Shown: positions 1 to 11,280, numbered from the stretch's first letter. The stretch is DNA of 64,000 nucleotides from Timema cristinae (GCA_039000515.1 JBCFYV010011164.1:37403234-37467233); one strand, 5' to 3'. Translations and numbers: made by a program. The notes: generated by a model not told the origin, from the sequence alone.

Positions 1-344
1 ATTAAAAAAATAGAAATAGTTATTTTAAAATTAAAATACTATTGAACTTATGCTAATTTCGCTGTTATCAATTAATGAAGAATGCAGAAAACCACACTTG
101 GATACATTTTCTGGTTTGATATTGTGTTAGATATCCCGGTTAATCAGGCATGAGATGGACTCTTAAGAACGCGTTTCAGCCCACGGATAATATCTAACTT
201 ATATTTTAAACAAAACACGACCAGGGACCTTAGTTTAATTCCTGAGGGTTATATCGCCGGGTCGTCCAATTGTCTAAATAATAAATATCTAGGAACAAAT
301 TGTTTCTTGGGGTAAGGTTAAGCATACTGGCATTAGGTTATACT

Positions 345-480
345 AAACCATTTTGGAAAACCAACCTCAATACACCCGAACGAGATTCCGACCGAAATTC
401 GAACCCCGATCTCCCCCTCATCTGCAGTCTAGTCTACTGTGAGGGTAGCGCGTTAGACCACGCGGCCACTGAAGTGGGTA
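345..480 (-). repeat. S3 SINE relic, 5' half
   Basis: Read on the minus strand this starts with a tRNA-like head (GTGGCCGCGTGGTCTAACGCGC), a box B-like GGTTCGAAT-type motif near 400, and the TGTATTGAGG body junction that follows the head in every S3 copy. The 3' half has decayed. No coding content. Confidence 0.7.
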
Positions 481-654
481 AAGATTTAAATTTAATTCAT
501 GTGCTGATATCTCTGTATCTAAATATTACTTGTTAAACACCAGCTCAGTAAAAGAAAGACATGCACTACTTAAATTTATTCAAATAAATTTTATTTAATA
601 ATCTAGTATAAAAATTAACAATATCTACTAGTATTAACTTTAATTAAGGTTTTC

Positions 655-835
655 TAGTCCTATTTGCATCGGTGGGCACGTGGACGTAGGCATCAGCCTC
701 ACCTAGTCTGTTTAGACCCCATGGGAATCCGGGAAAATTTTCTCTAAATTCTTCTACCTTCCTCCTCACTACCCCATTATGTTTTCATGCGATGGTCCTA
801 GAAAGCAAAACCTGGAGCTTTATTCAGGTGTTCCT
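655..835 (+). repeat. S3 SINE relic, degenerate
   Basis: The head reads GCATCGGTGGGCACGTGGAC and the body keeps the S3 signature TTTTCTCTAAATTCTTCTACC then TCACTACCCCATTA. The box B region is lost. This is an old, inactive copy. Confidence 0.55.
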
Positions 836-1219
836 GCCGCAGGAATAGTCTTGTCTGATTCAATTGTTATCATATGCGTGCTATAACCTTAAGATAAATA
901 ATCTAAACAAATAAAGATAAAGGCATTGTTATTGGGATGATAATAGAAAATAAACACCAATGAATGTTGAGATAAAATAACAATAATGGCGTGAAACTGA
1001 TGACCCAGTTAGATACCGAGACGATCGCAAGGAAAACAAGACCCATGTTACTAAAACATACAATTCAACTTTAAAACTGGATTTACATGTTAATACATCC
1101 ATGTGGTGGTTTTTATTTTGATATTTCGTTCTATAAGTCTTACTATCAGTCCGGACATCCACATATCTACACTAATGAGGTAATAGACTTTGAAGGAAAG
1201 GTGGGAAATTACTAACAAA

Positions 1220-1296
1220 AAACCTTGGTACACTCATCCGGAACTAGAACCACGACTTCCCCTTCACCGGCAAACCGTATGTCTAACCATGCGGGT
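1220..1296 (-). repeat. S3 SINE head fragment
   Basis: The minus strand carries an S3-like head ending in a TGTACCAAGG-type junction, with no recognisable 3' body. Only the head survives. Confidence 0.45.
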
Positions 1297-1534
1297 CATA
1301 GAAAAAAATCTCATATTAATAGAAATATTGTATTTTAATCTGAAAATATTTTGATTAGTTTATCACAATTCTTCCAAACGATGACCATGTGCCTTTCATT
1401 AATAAAACATTGCTCGATTTAATCATACATAATAATTTTTAAGTTCACGCCCCAAAGTTATTTAACGTCTTAATCTTAATGATAAAGGTAATTATAGGAT
1501 ATACACATACGCACGACATTGATTGTTACGTGTG

Positions 1535-1635
1535 GAAAACCATAATTTTATCTGACTTGGATACAAACCTCGACCTCTCCCTATCTGCAATCCAGTCTAT
1601 TATTAGCTAAACAGCTTTGGCCGTGTGACCAGTGG
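1535..1635 (-). repeat. S3 SINE head fragment
   Basis: On the minus strand, GGTCACACGGCC, an internal GACTGGATTGCAGAT segment and a GAGGTTTGTATCC box B relic follow the order seen in other S3 heads. The 3' part is absent. Confidence 0.45.
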
Positions 1636-1984
1636 TCTTTTTTTTTTGTTTTACTAGTATTCCGTAAAGCTGGCAGTTATGGCTATTATTTCCCCTTTCC
1701 AAGCTAAAAAAAAGAATCTAGCTAGTTCTCCCTGATTGGCTATTTCATTGCTTGCCTTAAGGGGATTGACACCGGGAAACAAGAGTGTATTAAGATTGTA
1801 CCGAGCCTCGAGATTGAAGTTAATAGCTTGAACCAAGGTAACCCCGTGAAAACATTTTTACAGGCTTTTTCCAATTAAAATAGTTGCACTTATTTTCATG
1901 ACACAAATAACTCCCTTAGTATTATATGACCTACATACTTGATGTTTTCTTATTAGAAAGTGAGACCTTGCATTTTTTTTATAA

Positions 1985-2165
1985 ATGGGGGAGCCTATTT
2001 AAAATGCACTTTCTGAAGCAACTGATTATATCATCACACGACTTATAATATAACGTAGCTTTGGAACTTATACAGCACCAAGCAGCCATAGCCATTCATC
2101 ACAGTGAAACGGGAACCCCAATTTAACCAATGAAACACTTTTCTGCCATACAGGTAATCTAGACC
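1985..2165 (-). repeat. S4 SINE relic, 3' part
   Basis: The plus strand shows AAATGCACTTTCTGAAGC, ACTGATTATATCATCACACGACTTATA and CAGTGAAACGGGAACCCC in the order seen in the better S4 copy at 53411-53635. The tRNA head is missing. Confidence 0.6.
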
Positions 2166-2285
2166 TGAATAATTATCATACGACAGTGTAACGAGATTAG
2201 TGTAGGATATTGGGACCGGAGCGCTTCTCGCTTGTTTACCCTAACTGCGTTCTCTGTTCGCTCTATCTCCCTACTTGTTTAGCAG

Positions 2286-2599
2286 GTATGCAGTCAGTCT
2301 CACTGCCAGAGGAACTAGAAGGGGAAGCGTAATTGTAACAAGAGAGACACGTCTGGAAGAACCTGGATTCATTTTATATCAGCCCAGTATTCTAGAAATG
2401 GAGGATTCCCGACTCTTAACTGTGACCCCTATATACGCGGTCAGCGATAGCCAGAGGACGCCTCCAGTCCGAGTTGAGCTATCCGAATGGGTGGACGGAC
2501 CAACGTGTCCGAGATAGCCTGCCCGGGAGTGGGCAGCGTGATCAGCGAATGGGCCACCATGTCCAGCGTGTGCGCCTGAGTATTCAGCGAGGGGGTTCG
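2286..2599 (+). other. possible internal host exon (unrecognised)
   Basis: This GC-richer block is preceded by a good 3' splice-site context (pyrimidine-rich run then TTGTTTAGCAG, ending about 2285) and followed by the donor-like TTCGGTGAGTTT at about 2596-2607. The frame through the acceptor runs open from 2287 to a stop at 2515-2517 (about 76 codons), so if this is an exon the stop lies inside it and the remainder would be 3' UTR or a non-coding exon. The opposite strand is also open from 2630 to 2379, rich in Gly, His and Ser, so strand is not certain. I recognise no domain in either frame. A chance pairing of splice-like sites is a real alternative. Confidence 0.25.
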
Positions 2600-3118
2600 G
2601 TGAGTTTAGCGTTCGTGTAACGCGGGTCAACGCATTGTGTCGTGTGATGGGGACCAGTGGCGACTTGCGGGATTGACACGGGTGACATTTAACTATGTTA
2701 ATTGTTAGCTGTGTTAATAATGAACATAGTTGTGACTACTTTAAATATTTGAATAGTTATTATGTGTTCTCATTCTCCTATTAACTTACAAGTTTAATTA
2801 TTAATATTATTATTTGATCTAGTGACGTGTTTAGTTGAAGTTAACTCAATTCAACCAGTGTATGTGTTTAGTTTTTAATATTAAAACCTTGAATACTCCA
2901 TGTGTATTTTCAATCGTGTTTAATCAAGCATGCACCCCAATATCCTAAAAAGAAGTCGCTGTCCATACGGCGACGTGTAAGTGAATCGCGACCCCTCTGG
3001 TCACCCGTTATAATATGTATGCACTGTCTTGGTAAATATATTGTATCTAGTGCCTTGACCATGATTCTGAAAACTAGAACGTTACATAAATTATATATAT
3101 AAATATATATAATTTGAG

Positions 3119-3385
3119 GTGACCCACTTCAATGGCCACATGGTCTAAGAATTTACTCTCTCAACATACCAGACTTTAGATGACAAGGAAATCGGGGTTC
3201 ATATCCCGGTCGGATTTATTGAAGTTACCCCCCCCCCCCCCAAATAGTTGTCAACTCTCCTCCACGCAAATGCGAGTACACTTCTTAATAAATCAACCTT
3301 ACCCATTTTTGACCCATTCGCTTAATTATTAGTAGGCCTACAATGCGTATAACCCGAACGGGTACGCGATGCTAAGAAAAACTAT
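3119..3385 (+). repeat. S3 SINE, near full length
   Basis: The order is head (CACTTCAATGGCCACATGGTCTAAG), box B-like GGGGTTCATATCCCGG at about 3194-3209, a C homopolymer at about 3229-3241, body CTCCACGCAAATGCGAGTACAC, and the shared tail GTATAACCCGAACGGGTACG. The TAGGCCTAC insert before the tail is unusual. Confidence 0.8.
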
Positions 3386-3433
3386 AGATATGACTTGCCC
3401 CTTATGAAATTATTGTAACAATAATACTTAACA

Positions 3434-3655
3434 CCGCGGCTTAGTACCCGTTCGGGTTATACATAACTGTAACACACAGTTTATAGACTAACTTAACTCT
3501 AGAACCTACACAACAACCAGTCCCAACCGTTAATTCATCATTGTAGTACGGGGAGCCCACATTTCAAGATTGAACAATTTTTATGCCCTACTGGAAATCG
3601 AACCTGAGGCCCTTAGCTCAGTAGATAGAACCACTACCAACTAAGCTAATGAGCT
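3434..3655 (-). repeat. chimeric SINE: S4 body with S1/S2/S3 tail
   Basis: On the minus strand the tRNA head lies at the high-coordinate end (AGCTCATTAGCTTAGTTGG, box B relic CAGGTTCGATTTCC). It is followed by the S4 body (GTTGTGTAGGTTCTAGAG, AAGTTAGTCTATAAACTGTGTGT). Instead of the usual S4 tail it ends in GTATAACCCGAACGGGTACT and a TTATTGTTACAATAAT stretch, which is the tail of the other families. The ordinary S4 tail motif is absent. Confidence 0.6.
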
Positions 3656-3796
3656 GGACTGGACTATTTTAAAATGCTAAAAGAGATAGCTACCATGAGA
3701 GTCAAATGATTTTCTCAACCGTACAAAGAGAGCTCAATCGCAAATGAGCTAAGGAAAGCTTTCAGGGCACCTTTCTCCAATTCAATAGAGTGATAA

Positions 3797-4996
3797 CCAC
3801 TTCGGTGTCCGCATGGTCTAAGACACTGCTCTCACATAAGACAAGACCACTTCGGTGTCCACATGGTCTAAGACACTGCTCTCACAGAAGACAAGACCGC
3901 CTCGGTGTCCGCATGGTCTAAGACACTGCTCTCACAGAAGACAAGACCGCTTCGGTGTCCGCATGGTCTAAGACACTGCTCTCACAGAAGACAAGACCGC
4001 TTCGGTGTCCGCATGGTCTAAGACACTGCTCTCACAGAAGACAAGATCACTTCGGTGTCCGCATGGTCTAAGACACTGCTCTCACAGAAGACAAGACCGC
4101 TTCGGTGTCCACATGGTCTAAGACACTGCTCTCACAGAAGACAAGACCGCTTCGGTGTCCACATGGTCTAAGACACTGCTCTCACAGAAGACAAGACCGC
4201 TTCGGTGTCCGCATGGTCTAAGACACTGCTCTCACAGAAGACAAGACCGCTTCGGTGTCCGCATAGACTAAGACACTGGTTTCACAGAAGACAAGACCGC
4301 TTCGGTGTCCGCATAGACTAAGACACTGCTTTCACAGAAGACAAGACCGCTTCGGTGTCCGCATGGTCTAAGACATTGCTCTCACAGAAGACAAGACCGC
4401 TTCGGTGTCCGCATGGTCTAAGACACTGCTCTCACAGAAGACAAGATCACTTCGGTGTCCGCATGGTCTAAGACACTGCTCTCACAGAAGACAAGATCAC
4501 TTCGGTGTCCGCATGGTCTAAGACATTGCTCTCACAGAAGACAAGACCGCTTCGGTGTCCACATGGTCTAAGACACTGCTCTCACAGAAGATAAGACCAC
4601 TTCGGTGTCCGCATGGTCTAAGACATTGCTCTCACAGAAGACAAGACCGCTTCGGTGTCCGCATGGTCTAAGACACTGCTCTCACAGAAGACAAGACTGC
4701 TTCGGTGTCCGCATGGTCTAAGACACTGCTCTCACAGAAGACAAGACCGCTTCGGTGTCCACATGGTCTAAGATACTGCTCTCACAGAAGACAAGACCGC
4801 TTCGGTGTCCGCATGGTCTAAGATACTGCTCTCACAGAAGACAAGACCACTTCGGTGTCCACATGGTCTAAGACACTGCTCTCACAGAAGACAAGACTAC
4901 TTCGGTGTCCGCATGGTCTAAGACACTGCTCTCACAGAAGACAAGACTGCTTCGGTGTCCGCATGGTCAAAGACACTGCTCTCACAGAAGACAAGA
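3797..4996 (+). repeat. minisatellite, 24 units of 50 bp
   Basis: Exactly 24 head-to-tail units of 50 bp, with no length change between units. Each unit holds CTTCGGTGTCCGCATGGTC, TAAGACACTGCTCTCACAG and AAGACAAGA. Differences are point changes, such as GCATGG/ACATGG/GCATAGA and CACTG/CATTG. The unit is the 5' tRNA-like head of an S3 SINE. Fifty is not a multiple of three, so open frames across it (for example about 4855-5136) shift phase at each unit and are not evidence of a protein. Unlike a CRISPR array there are no unique spacers. Confidence 0.95.
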
Positions 4997-5170
4997 CCAC
5001 CAAGGTACGAATATCAGTCGGATGTACTCAAGGTGGTTTATCCAAAATGGTGTTCCACTCTTACTCAACGCAAATGAAGATACACTTTAATATAATCTTC
5101 TTAATCTCTAAAATCATTAGTGTAACTAGTAAATAGGCTTATAATCCGAAAGGATAGTAGGAAGTGGTGT
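4997..5170 (+). repeat. S3 SINE body downstream of the expanded head
   Basis: Directly after the last 50 bp unit come the S3 body and tail: TCGGATGTACTCAAGGTGG, CAAAATGGTGTTCCACTC, ACGCAAATGAAGATACAC, AATCATTAGTGTAACTAG and ATAATCCGAAAGGATAGTAG. Units plus body together form one SINE with its head repeated. Confidence 0.75.
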
Positions 5171-6221
5171 AAAAAAAGAAGTGACTTTATGGTAGGCTAT
5201 ACTTAGTTTACACTGAAAGCTTACCTTGTTGGTTTCCACTATGATGCAACTTATATAATAGGGCCATTGAGGAAACAGTCAAGGTAAGATTTCACCGTAA
5301 GCGTTGAGTAGGATACGTTTGTCGATTGGATGAAAAATATATTTGTTTATATTTATTTGCGACATTTTTTTTGTCGAATACAAATTATTAACAACAGTCG
5401 TTCGATGATCAAAATTAGATAGCACAATTTTAACAGGTGTATAATTGTATGCTATATAAATAGTGATTCAATGATTTCAAATCATTACAATTCACTTATT
5501 ATAATGGATCAAACTTGCTGTTTTATGCTTTTCATGTACTATTGTTAAGTAATTCATGTATGGGGCTGAAATTTAGTATAAATAGAAATTCATATGAGGT
5601 GTAGAAAATAAAATTTTCAAAAATATTAATATTAATAATGTTAATATTATACATATTAACATTTATAATATTATTAACTCTAATATTATTATACATTAAC
5701 ATTTATAATATTATTAACTCTAATATATTATAAACATTTTAATGGTTTTAAAATTTCATTAAAATAATTTTAATTATTATTACTAATATTGTTAATATTT
5801 CATTGTGTACCCTTCATTTAAATATCTAGATATACTAAAATTCAGTACCATATAGTTATTATTTTTACCTTAACAATAGTACGGGAAAAGTATAAGATAA
5901 CAAGTTTTACCTACCCCGTATAACTCGTGAAGTGTAATGATTTGAAACCATTGATTAATTTTGTATAGCTTATAACTGTACACTTGTTAAAATTGTGGGG
6001 TAACACTTTGATGGCAGATGTTGCGGTGGAGTGGACAGTTATGAAAAATAGATAAAACAATCTCTATCATTTATGTACTTTTGATTAAACCATGTTTGAA
6101 AATTATTTGTTAAACAAACCTGTCAGACAGAAAACCTCACCTTACCTAAAATTTGTTTTAGCATTCACTTTCAATCGGCAAAATGTGATAGCTTGATTTC
6201 TACAAGATATCCAGGAGAGTT
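5171..6221. other. AT-rich stretch without a recognised gene
   Basis: Very AT-rich. The only structure is a near-perfect direct duplication of about 40 bp at about 5652-5735 (repeated ACATTTATAATATTATTAAC, TCTAATAT). No conserved frame or RNA gene seen. Confidence 0.6.
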
Positions 6222-6362
6222 GCCTAACCAATGGTTTTCCACTCTCCCTCCAAACAAATTCAGGTACACTTTATCTGCATTCAACTTTCCTCATCTCTAA
6301 CTCATTAGCTGAATTAGTATACCTACATATGAGCATAGCTTGCACAGGTAGTAAAACATGGA
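6222..6362 (+). repeat. S3 SINE relic, 3' half
   Basis: AATGGTTTTCCACTCTCCCTCC, a CAAATTCAGGTACAC segment and TCAACTTTCCTCATCTCTAA match the S3 body. The tail is decayed to CAGGTAGTAAAACATGG and the head is missing. Confidence 0.6.
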
Positions 6363-6437
6363 GATAAAAAATTAAATTTCTAAAATTGTGTAAAAAATAA
6401 AGCCCTGCAATGTACATAATAATATTAATAAGGCTGA

Positions 6438-6705
6438 AGGTGACCTGGTGGTCTAGGGGTAAGGTGTCAGACTTCTGTGCTGGCGGCCGGGGTTCAATCC
6501 TCGGTCCCGGCACAGATTTATCTGATTACCAAACCCTTCCTTCACCTCTGACAAGACATCTTGTGAATGTGGGGAATGCCAGGCCTCCACCGTGGTTCGG
6601 ATTCCACGTTAAACTGTAGGTCCTTCATTTCATCTCACAATCACACTACCATTACACATTAGCGTAAGTGCGTATAACCCGAACGGGTAGTAAGACGCGG
6701 TGATG

Positions 6706-6737
<32 letters not shown>
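6438..6737 (+). repeat. S1 SINE, full length
   Basis: A tRNA-derived head carries box A TGGTCTAGGGG (6449-6459) and box B GGTTCAATCC (6491-6500), the internal pol III promoter pair. The body runs through CCTTCCTTCACCTCTGACAA and GGTTCGGATTCCACGTTAAA to the shared tail GTATAACCCGAACGGGTAGT and an (AAT)n end. A target-site duplication AATAAGGCTGA flanks it (6427-6437 and 6738-6748), showing LINE-type insertion. Parental tRNA uncertain; the anticodon-loop position reads CTTCTGT. Confidence 0.92.
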
Positions 6738-6742
<5 letters not shown>

Positions 6743-7065
6743 GGCTGATCAAAATTATATATGCCTACAAACGTATACTACGAATAAAAAATGATAAAAG
6801 CTACAAACATTAATTTTAATTGTATTATTTTAATTTTAAAAAAACATCAAAAGAAATGTAAAAGTGAAAACCAATATTTATTTTTCCTGGAACCATGTGC
6901 GCCCACTTGTTAAGAAATAAATGTTAATCAATTAAAAATCAACCAGAACATTTTCAAGAAATCAAATAAAAATATTCGATAGCTTATTTTATAGATAAGC
7001 TTTACACTTAAATTATCCTTCAATAGGCTTAGTTGTGATATGGTTATTAAATATAGTGAAATATT

Positions 7066-7321
7066 TATTTATTTAGCACCGCGTCTTACTAACCGTTCGG
7101 GTTGTACGCTTAAATACTAATTACGCTAATGGATTAGGAATTGTGGAGGTTGAATTTAGAGGAAGTGAACCCGCATTTGCGTGGAGGGAGAGTGGAAAAC
7201 CATTTAGGATAAACCTACCCCAGTTCACCCGACCGAGATTCGAACCTCGATCTCCCCATCCTCGGCAGTCAAGCTCAACACGACTAGCGCGTTAGCCAAC
7301 TACGCCACCGAGGCGTGTTAT
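7066..7321 (-). repeat. S2 SINE, full length with 15 bp duplication
   Basis: On the minus strand: box A TGGCGTAGTTGG, box B GGTTCGAATCTCGG, body ACTCTCCCTCCACGCAAATG and tail ACCCGAACGGTTAGTAAGAC. A perfect 15 bp target-site duplication ATATAGTGAAATATT lies at 7051-7065 and 7322-7336. The intact duplication suggests a fairly recent insertion. Confidence 0.92.
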
Positions 7322-7883
7322 ATATAGTGAAATATTATTATATCCGTGAATGTGAATGTCGGGCGAATTTCGTGGATACGATTTTGGTCATTCGCGCAGG
7401 ACTCTATCTAAAGAGCAGCGGCGGAATTTTTGGGCTTTTTTCCGATTGGGTAGTTCAAAATCCAGGCAGGTTGCCTTTGACCTTGAAAACATCACCTTGA
7501 AGTAAGTTTATCATTGAAATATGTATACAAGGGTTAAATTTGTATTTGTATGAATTCATATCTCAAACAAATAAGAGAATATTTTCTGTTGTATACCTTG
7601 ATTTTCTTACAAATGGATATTAGAGCACCGTTTAGAAAATACATACTTTTCTTTAGTCAACATTGATATCATTTTACCATAGACCTATTATTATTGCTAT
7701 TTTATATTATGTATTGGTGATATCCGTCAACAATATAGTAAGTTTCCACTTGAAGTGGGAATGTTCGATTTTGGCAACTGGAATGTGGTTAGAGAGAGTG
7801 AGCAGCTTGGTGGCTAGAAAAGTGTAAATAATAAGAGTTATGAGGAGATTAATAGACGGAAATAATGTATTTTAAATATTTTT

Positions 7884-8112
7884 TAGCACCTCGTCTTACT
7901 AACCATTCAGGTTATACTTATGTACTAATTACGCTAATGGGTTAGGGGTTATGAACGCTTAATTTAGAGGAAATGCACTCACATTTTCGTGGACGGAGAG
8001 ACCTTTTAAGAAAAAACCTCTATGCCCCTGACCGTGATCAAACCTCCGATCTACCCGTCTTCGGCAGTCTAGTCTACTGTGAGAGTAGCGCGTTAGACCA
8101 CGCAAAGCGGGT
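7884..8112 (-). repeat. S3 SINE, moderately decayed
   Basis: The minus-strand head has GCGTGGTCTAACGCGCTAC and a GACTGCCGAAGACGGG segment. The tail on the plus strand reads TAGCACCTCGTCTTACTAAC. Box B is mutated (GGAGGTTTGATCACGG). Confidence 0.75.
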
Positions 8113-9126
8113 AACAATATCCTAATTAGATAATAATTATTGTCTGCAAATCTAGTAAAAAATATTTCTAAGAAGCGACCAAAACTTTATTGAAAACCTT
8201 AGGATTAGCTTCGAGAATCTTATCAAGATAAACAACGAATTCCAACTTTTTCAAATTTCGTTGTTGGTTTATATTATATTCGTCTATACATGAGAGGTGC
8301 GAGTGTTATAACAAAGTTGCAGTGTTTAGAACAAATGTACATAACAATGAAACCACAGTAGGAGTAACGTAGTAATAATAATTATATCAATTTGTGACTT
8401 ACAATAAGATAATACTTGAGTGTCGTGCGAGACAATAAAATTAAAATTAAATAATTTTTCCTTTTAAAGAAATATAAAGTAGTATACTCTTGTTAGAATT
8501 TAGTATGGTACAATAATGCATTTTTATTTGACATTGCTTGTAAACCTAAATATCCAGCACAAGGGACATTTAACAGATTATATAATTCAATTTAAAGTTA
8601 ACGAAATCATAAGGAGCAGGATTAATCTACACACTAAATAAATTCAAATAAATGAAAGGAAATGATTATTTTTGTTGTAAACCCTACCTTCAGAAGGAGG
8701 TGCGAGGTCAAGGACGAGTTGACTATCATGAAATGGTCTCGATTTCAAATTGTTATGTAGCCAATGTCTAATACAACGAAAAAAATATATAATTCTACGT
8801 AAATAATAATTTATCACACCACACATATTATACATAACAGCTGTGCGTTAAGAAAAACGTTAAAATTACATATTGTTGAGAGAAAAGTATGAATCGAATG
8901 CTAACACAAAGTGGTAGGTAGATAAATGCTACATTTTCCACAACTTGCCACAGAGTTACTATTCTTTGATACAGATTAGATCTAGCGGTATTAATAAAAA
9001 CTAATTGGGCTTAACTCGGTGTCTCAGTGGGTCTAACATTAAACAAACTAAGAAGGGTAGTTTTTTTCTTAAATTATTTGTCAGTGCGGTTGGTCTATTC
9101 TTGATACATAAAAATACTGTGAGACC
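8113..9126. other. no gene recognised
   Basis: AT-rich single-copy-looking sequence. Short open frames here show no motif, splice context or composition bias that I would support as coding. Confidence 0.5.
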
Positions 9127-9374
9127 TATTCATGCATAAAACCCCCAGCAGTGAGCGTGCGGACAAAGGCACCAGTCTCGTATTGTCTGATTCGATGATT
9201 ATCGAGCTAGAGTTCAAATCTCAACCGAGTGTACCAAGATTTTTTCACCCCAAATGGCTCTCCTCCCTCCATTCACGCAAATGTAGGTACATTTTCTTTA
9301 GATTATATTTTCTTCATCCATATATATTTATTATATATACACAGATAGTCAGGATGAGTAGTAAGACATAAAAA
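9127..9374 (+). repeat. S3 SINE relic
   Basis: A decayed head is followed by TCAACCGAGTGTACCAAG, CTCCATTCACGCAAATGTAGG and the tail remnant AGGATGAGTAGTAAGACATAA. Insertions separate body and tail. Confidence 0.6.
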
Positions 9375-10624
9375 TCTTTAATTTTAGTATTTAAATAATA
9401 TTTATTTCTCGGTAGATTAAACGTTGGAGGAAGGTTTAACACATTAAATCTTTACTGATATTTGACTTTCCCTGATATGCGCTAGCTTAGTTTCAAATGG
9501 TGTTTCTAATGTATGAAGGTCGTATTTATCCCTCATATCGATGTGGTTTAAGCGATGAGTTGGTTATCAAAAGAGGTTAGCTCACCATTAAATTAAGCTG
9601 GTTTATAGGCTATATACACATGCATACACACATTTATTTGGATTATAAATATTAAGGCTTGAACAAGTATTATCCATGTACAGTTTTTATATATATCTTT
9701 TCAGAGTATAGCCAAAATAATCGCTGCATGAACAAAAACAAAGTAAGTTGAATAAAATGGGGGTTAAAATTAAATATCTTTATTCAAGATATTTTCATAT
9801 ACGTATTTATTCTAGTCAATAAGACAGAGATTCCGGATTTTAGTCTTTAAGTAATCTAAGTTGTTTGTTTTATTTCTTTTCCCTATACTTTAAATATGTA
9901 GTGTATGTATTCATAGCCCAAATCGTGTCACGATTCGTACCCAAAGTGTGTCGCGGGTTATACCCAAGGTGTGTAATAAGCTAGACAAAGGTTTACATCT
10001 TTAGAAGTAGCTAGAGCATCTGTTATTTGTCTAAGTGGTACAGGTTTCAGACCCAGAATAAGTCAGAAATGTTGTGAATTTAAAATTATTTTGGTTGGCC
10101 TTTACTGAGTAGTATATTTACACTCAGCAATCTTACTCTGTGTTTATCACTTAGCGATCTTACTCTGTGTTTATCACTTAGTTTTTCTTAGATAAGCCGG
10201 TAATAGCCTTAACCGGCAGTAAAATTTAAAAAAATCTAAATCGATGCATATATTAATGTGTGAATGACCTCAAGCATGCAACCAGTTCGACAGTTAAAGG
10301 GTGACAGCCATTGCCGTGTTATAGTACCTCACTCGATTCCCGAGTTAAACTCTTATTTATAAACGAAGTGAAGTCTATTAATTCACGTCTTGCCATTATA
10401 AACTTATCAAGGCATAACTACCACGCGATTCAAGCAGAGAACACATCTACATAAATGATTATCAATTTGCTTATAGTAAATTACAATATTTTTGTTTACA
10501 GTGGTTTTACGAGAAATAGTAGGCCTATATAGATGAATTTTTCTAACCTCATTTAATATACAGTTCTTTGACTGTTTGTTACTTATTTAGTTGATTATAA
10601 TACAATCTTTTTTTATGCTCCATG
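9375..10624. other. no gene recognised; one 27 bp duplication
   Basis: AT-rich DNA. A 27 bp unit (ATCTTACTCTGTGTTTATCA core) occurs twice in tandem at about 10126-10179 with one mismatch. Nothing else stands out. Confidence 0.5.
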
Positions 10625-10795
10625 TCATACTACCCGCCCTAATTACACACATAGGTAAACTAATGGGGTATAACTAAAGAATTTGGAGTAAAAGTAGCCA
10701 CATATGCTTGGGAGAGAATGGAAACCCTGACCTCGTTATAGTCAAACCAAATTAGACGAAGTTAAATCATTAGCCTTCGTGTCCGCCGATGTGAA
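10625..10795 (-). repeat. S3 SINE relic
   Basis: The plus strand begins TACTACCCGCCC (tail), then AACTAATGGGGTA, and ends with the head remnant TTAGCCTTCGTGTCCGCCGA. Box B is lost. Confidence 0.5.
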
Positions 10796-11062
10796 TATCA
10801 TCCCAAATTAATTAACAGGGCTTATTAGGAACAATATTTTCTGCTATTTGGAGCATAACATAGTTATTAAATTCTTAAAATAAAGTTAAAATTTACACAA
10901 TTTAGTTTCTATGGTGAACAATAACATTTATAAATATTTCATTAAAATTGTATAGGGGAAATAGTATTCATAGTGATGTTAAAACAATTTTAACTCGTCA
11001 AAAGTCTTCCGCCAAATTTATGAAATCTGTAATTTCGATGTGTGTTTTTATCCAATAAATAA

Positions 11063-11280
11063 CCGGCGCTGTGGTGTAGTAGTCAGTGTACCTGGCTACG
11101 AACCTAAGGGTCCTGGGTTCGATTCCTGGCTGGCACCTTAGGTATCATCTAATCTCATCGGCATATGGAAAGAGCCTCCACGAAAAAGATGTAAGATTAG
11201 TACATTCAGGAATCCCCTGCAATGGTTCATTAACACTGCTAGTCTTTCCCCTAATGGGCTACGAATAATGTAGTCCAGAC
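11063..11280 (+). repeat. S5-type tRNA-headed SINE
   Basis: The head GCTGTGGTGTAGTAGTCAGT and a perfect box B GGGTTCGATTCCTGG (about 11114-11128) look tRNA-like, but the ends do not pair into an acceptor stem, so this is not scored as a tRNA gene. The downstream body lacks the shared S1-S3 tail. Confidence 0.55.

Noticed and set aside
1654..1836. 60-codon minus-strand open frame with a CCAAT-like motif inside
   Set aside because: No family recognised, no start context or splice sites, and the length is expected by chance.
3797..4996. CRISPR-like repeat array
   Set aside because: Units are contiguous 50 bp copies with no unique spacers, and the organism is plainly eukaryotic.
4855..5136. Open frames across the 50 bp repeats (93 and 61 codons)
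   Set aside because: The unit length is not a multiple of three, so the frame changes each unit. These are chance read-throughs of a SINE-derived satellite.
11063..11140. tRNA gene
   Set aside because: Box A and B are present, but the 5' and 3' ends do not pair into an acceptor stem and a SINE body follows. The same applies to all other tRNA-like heads in the window.
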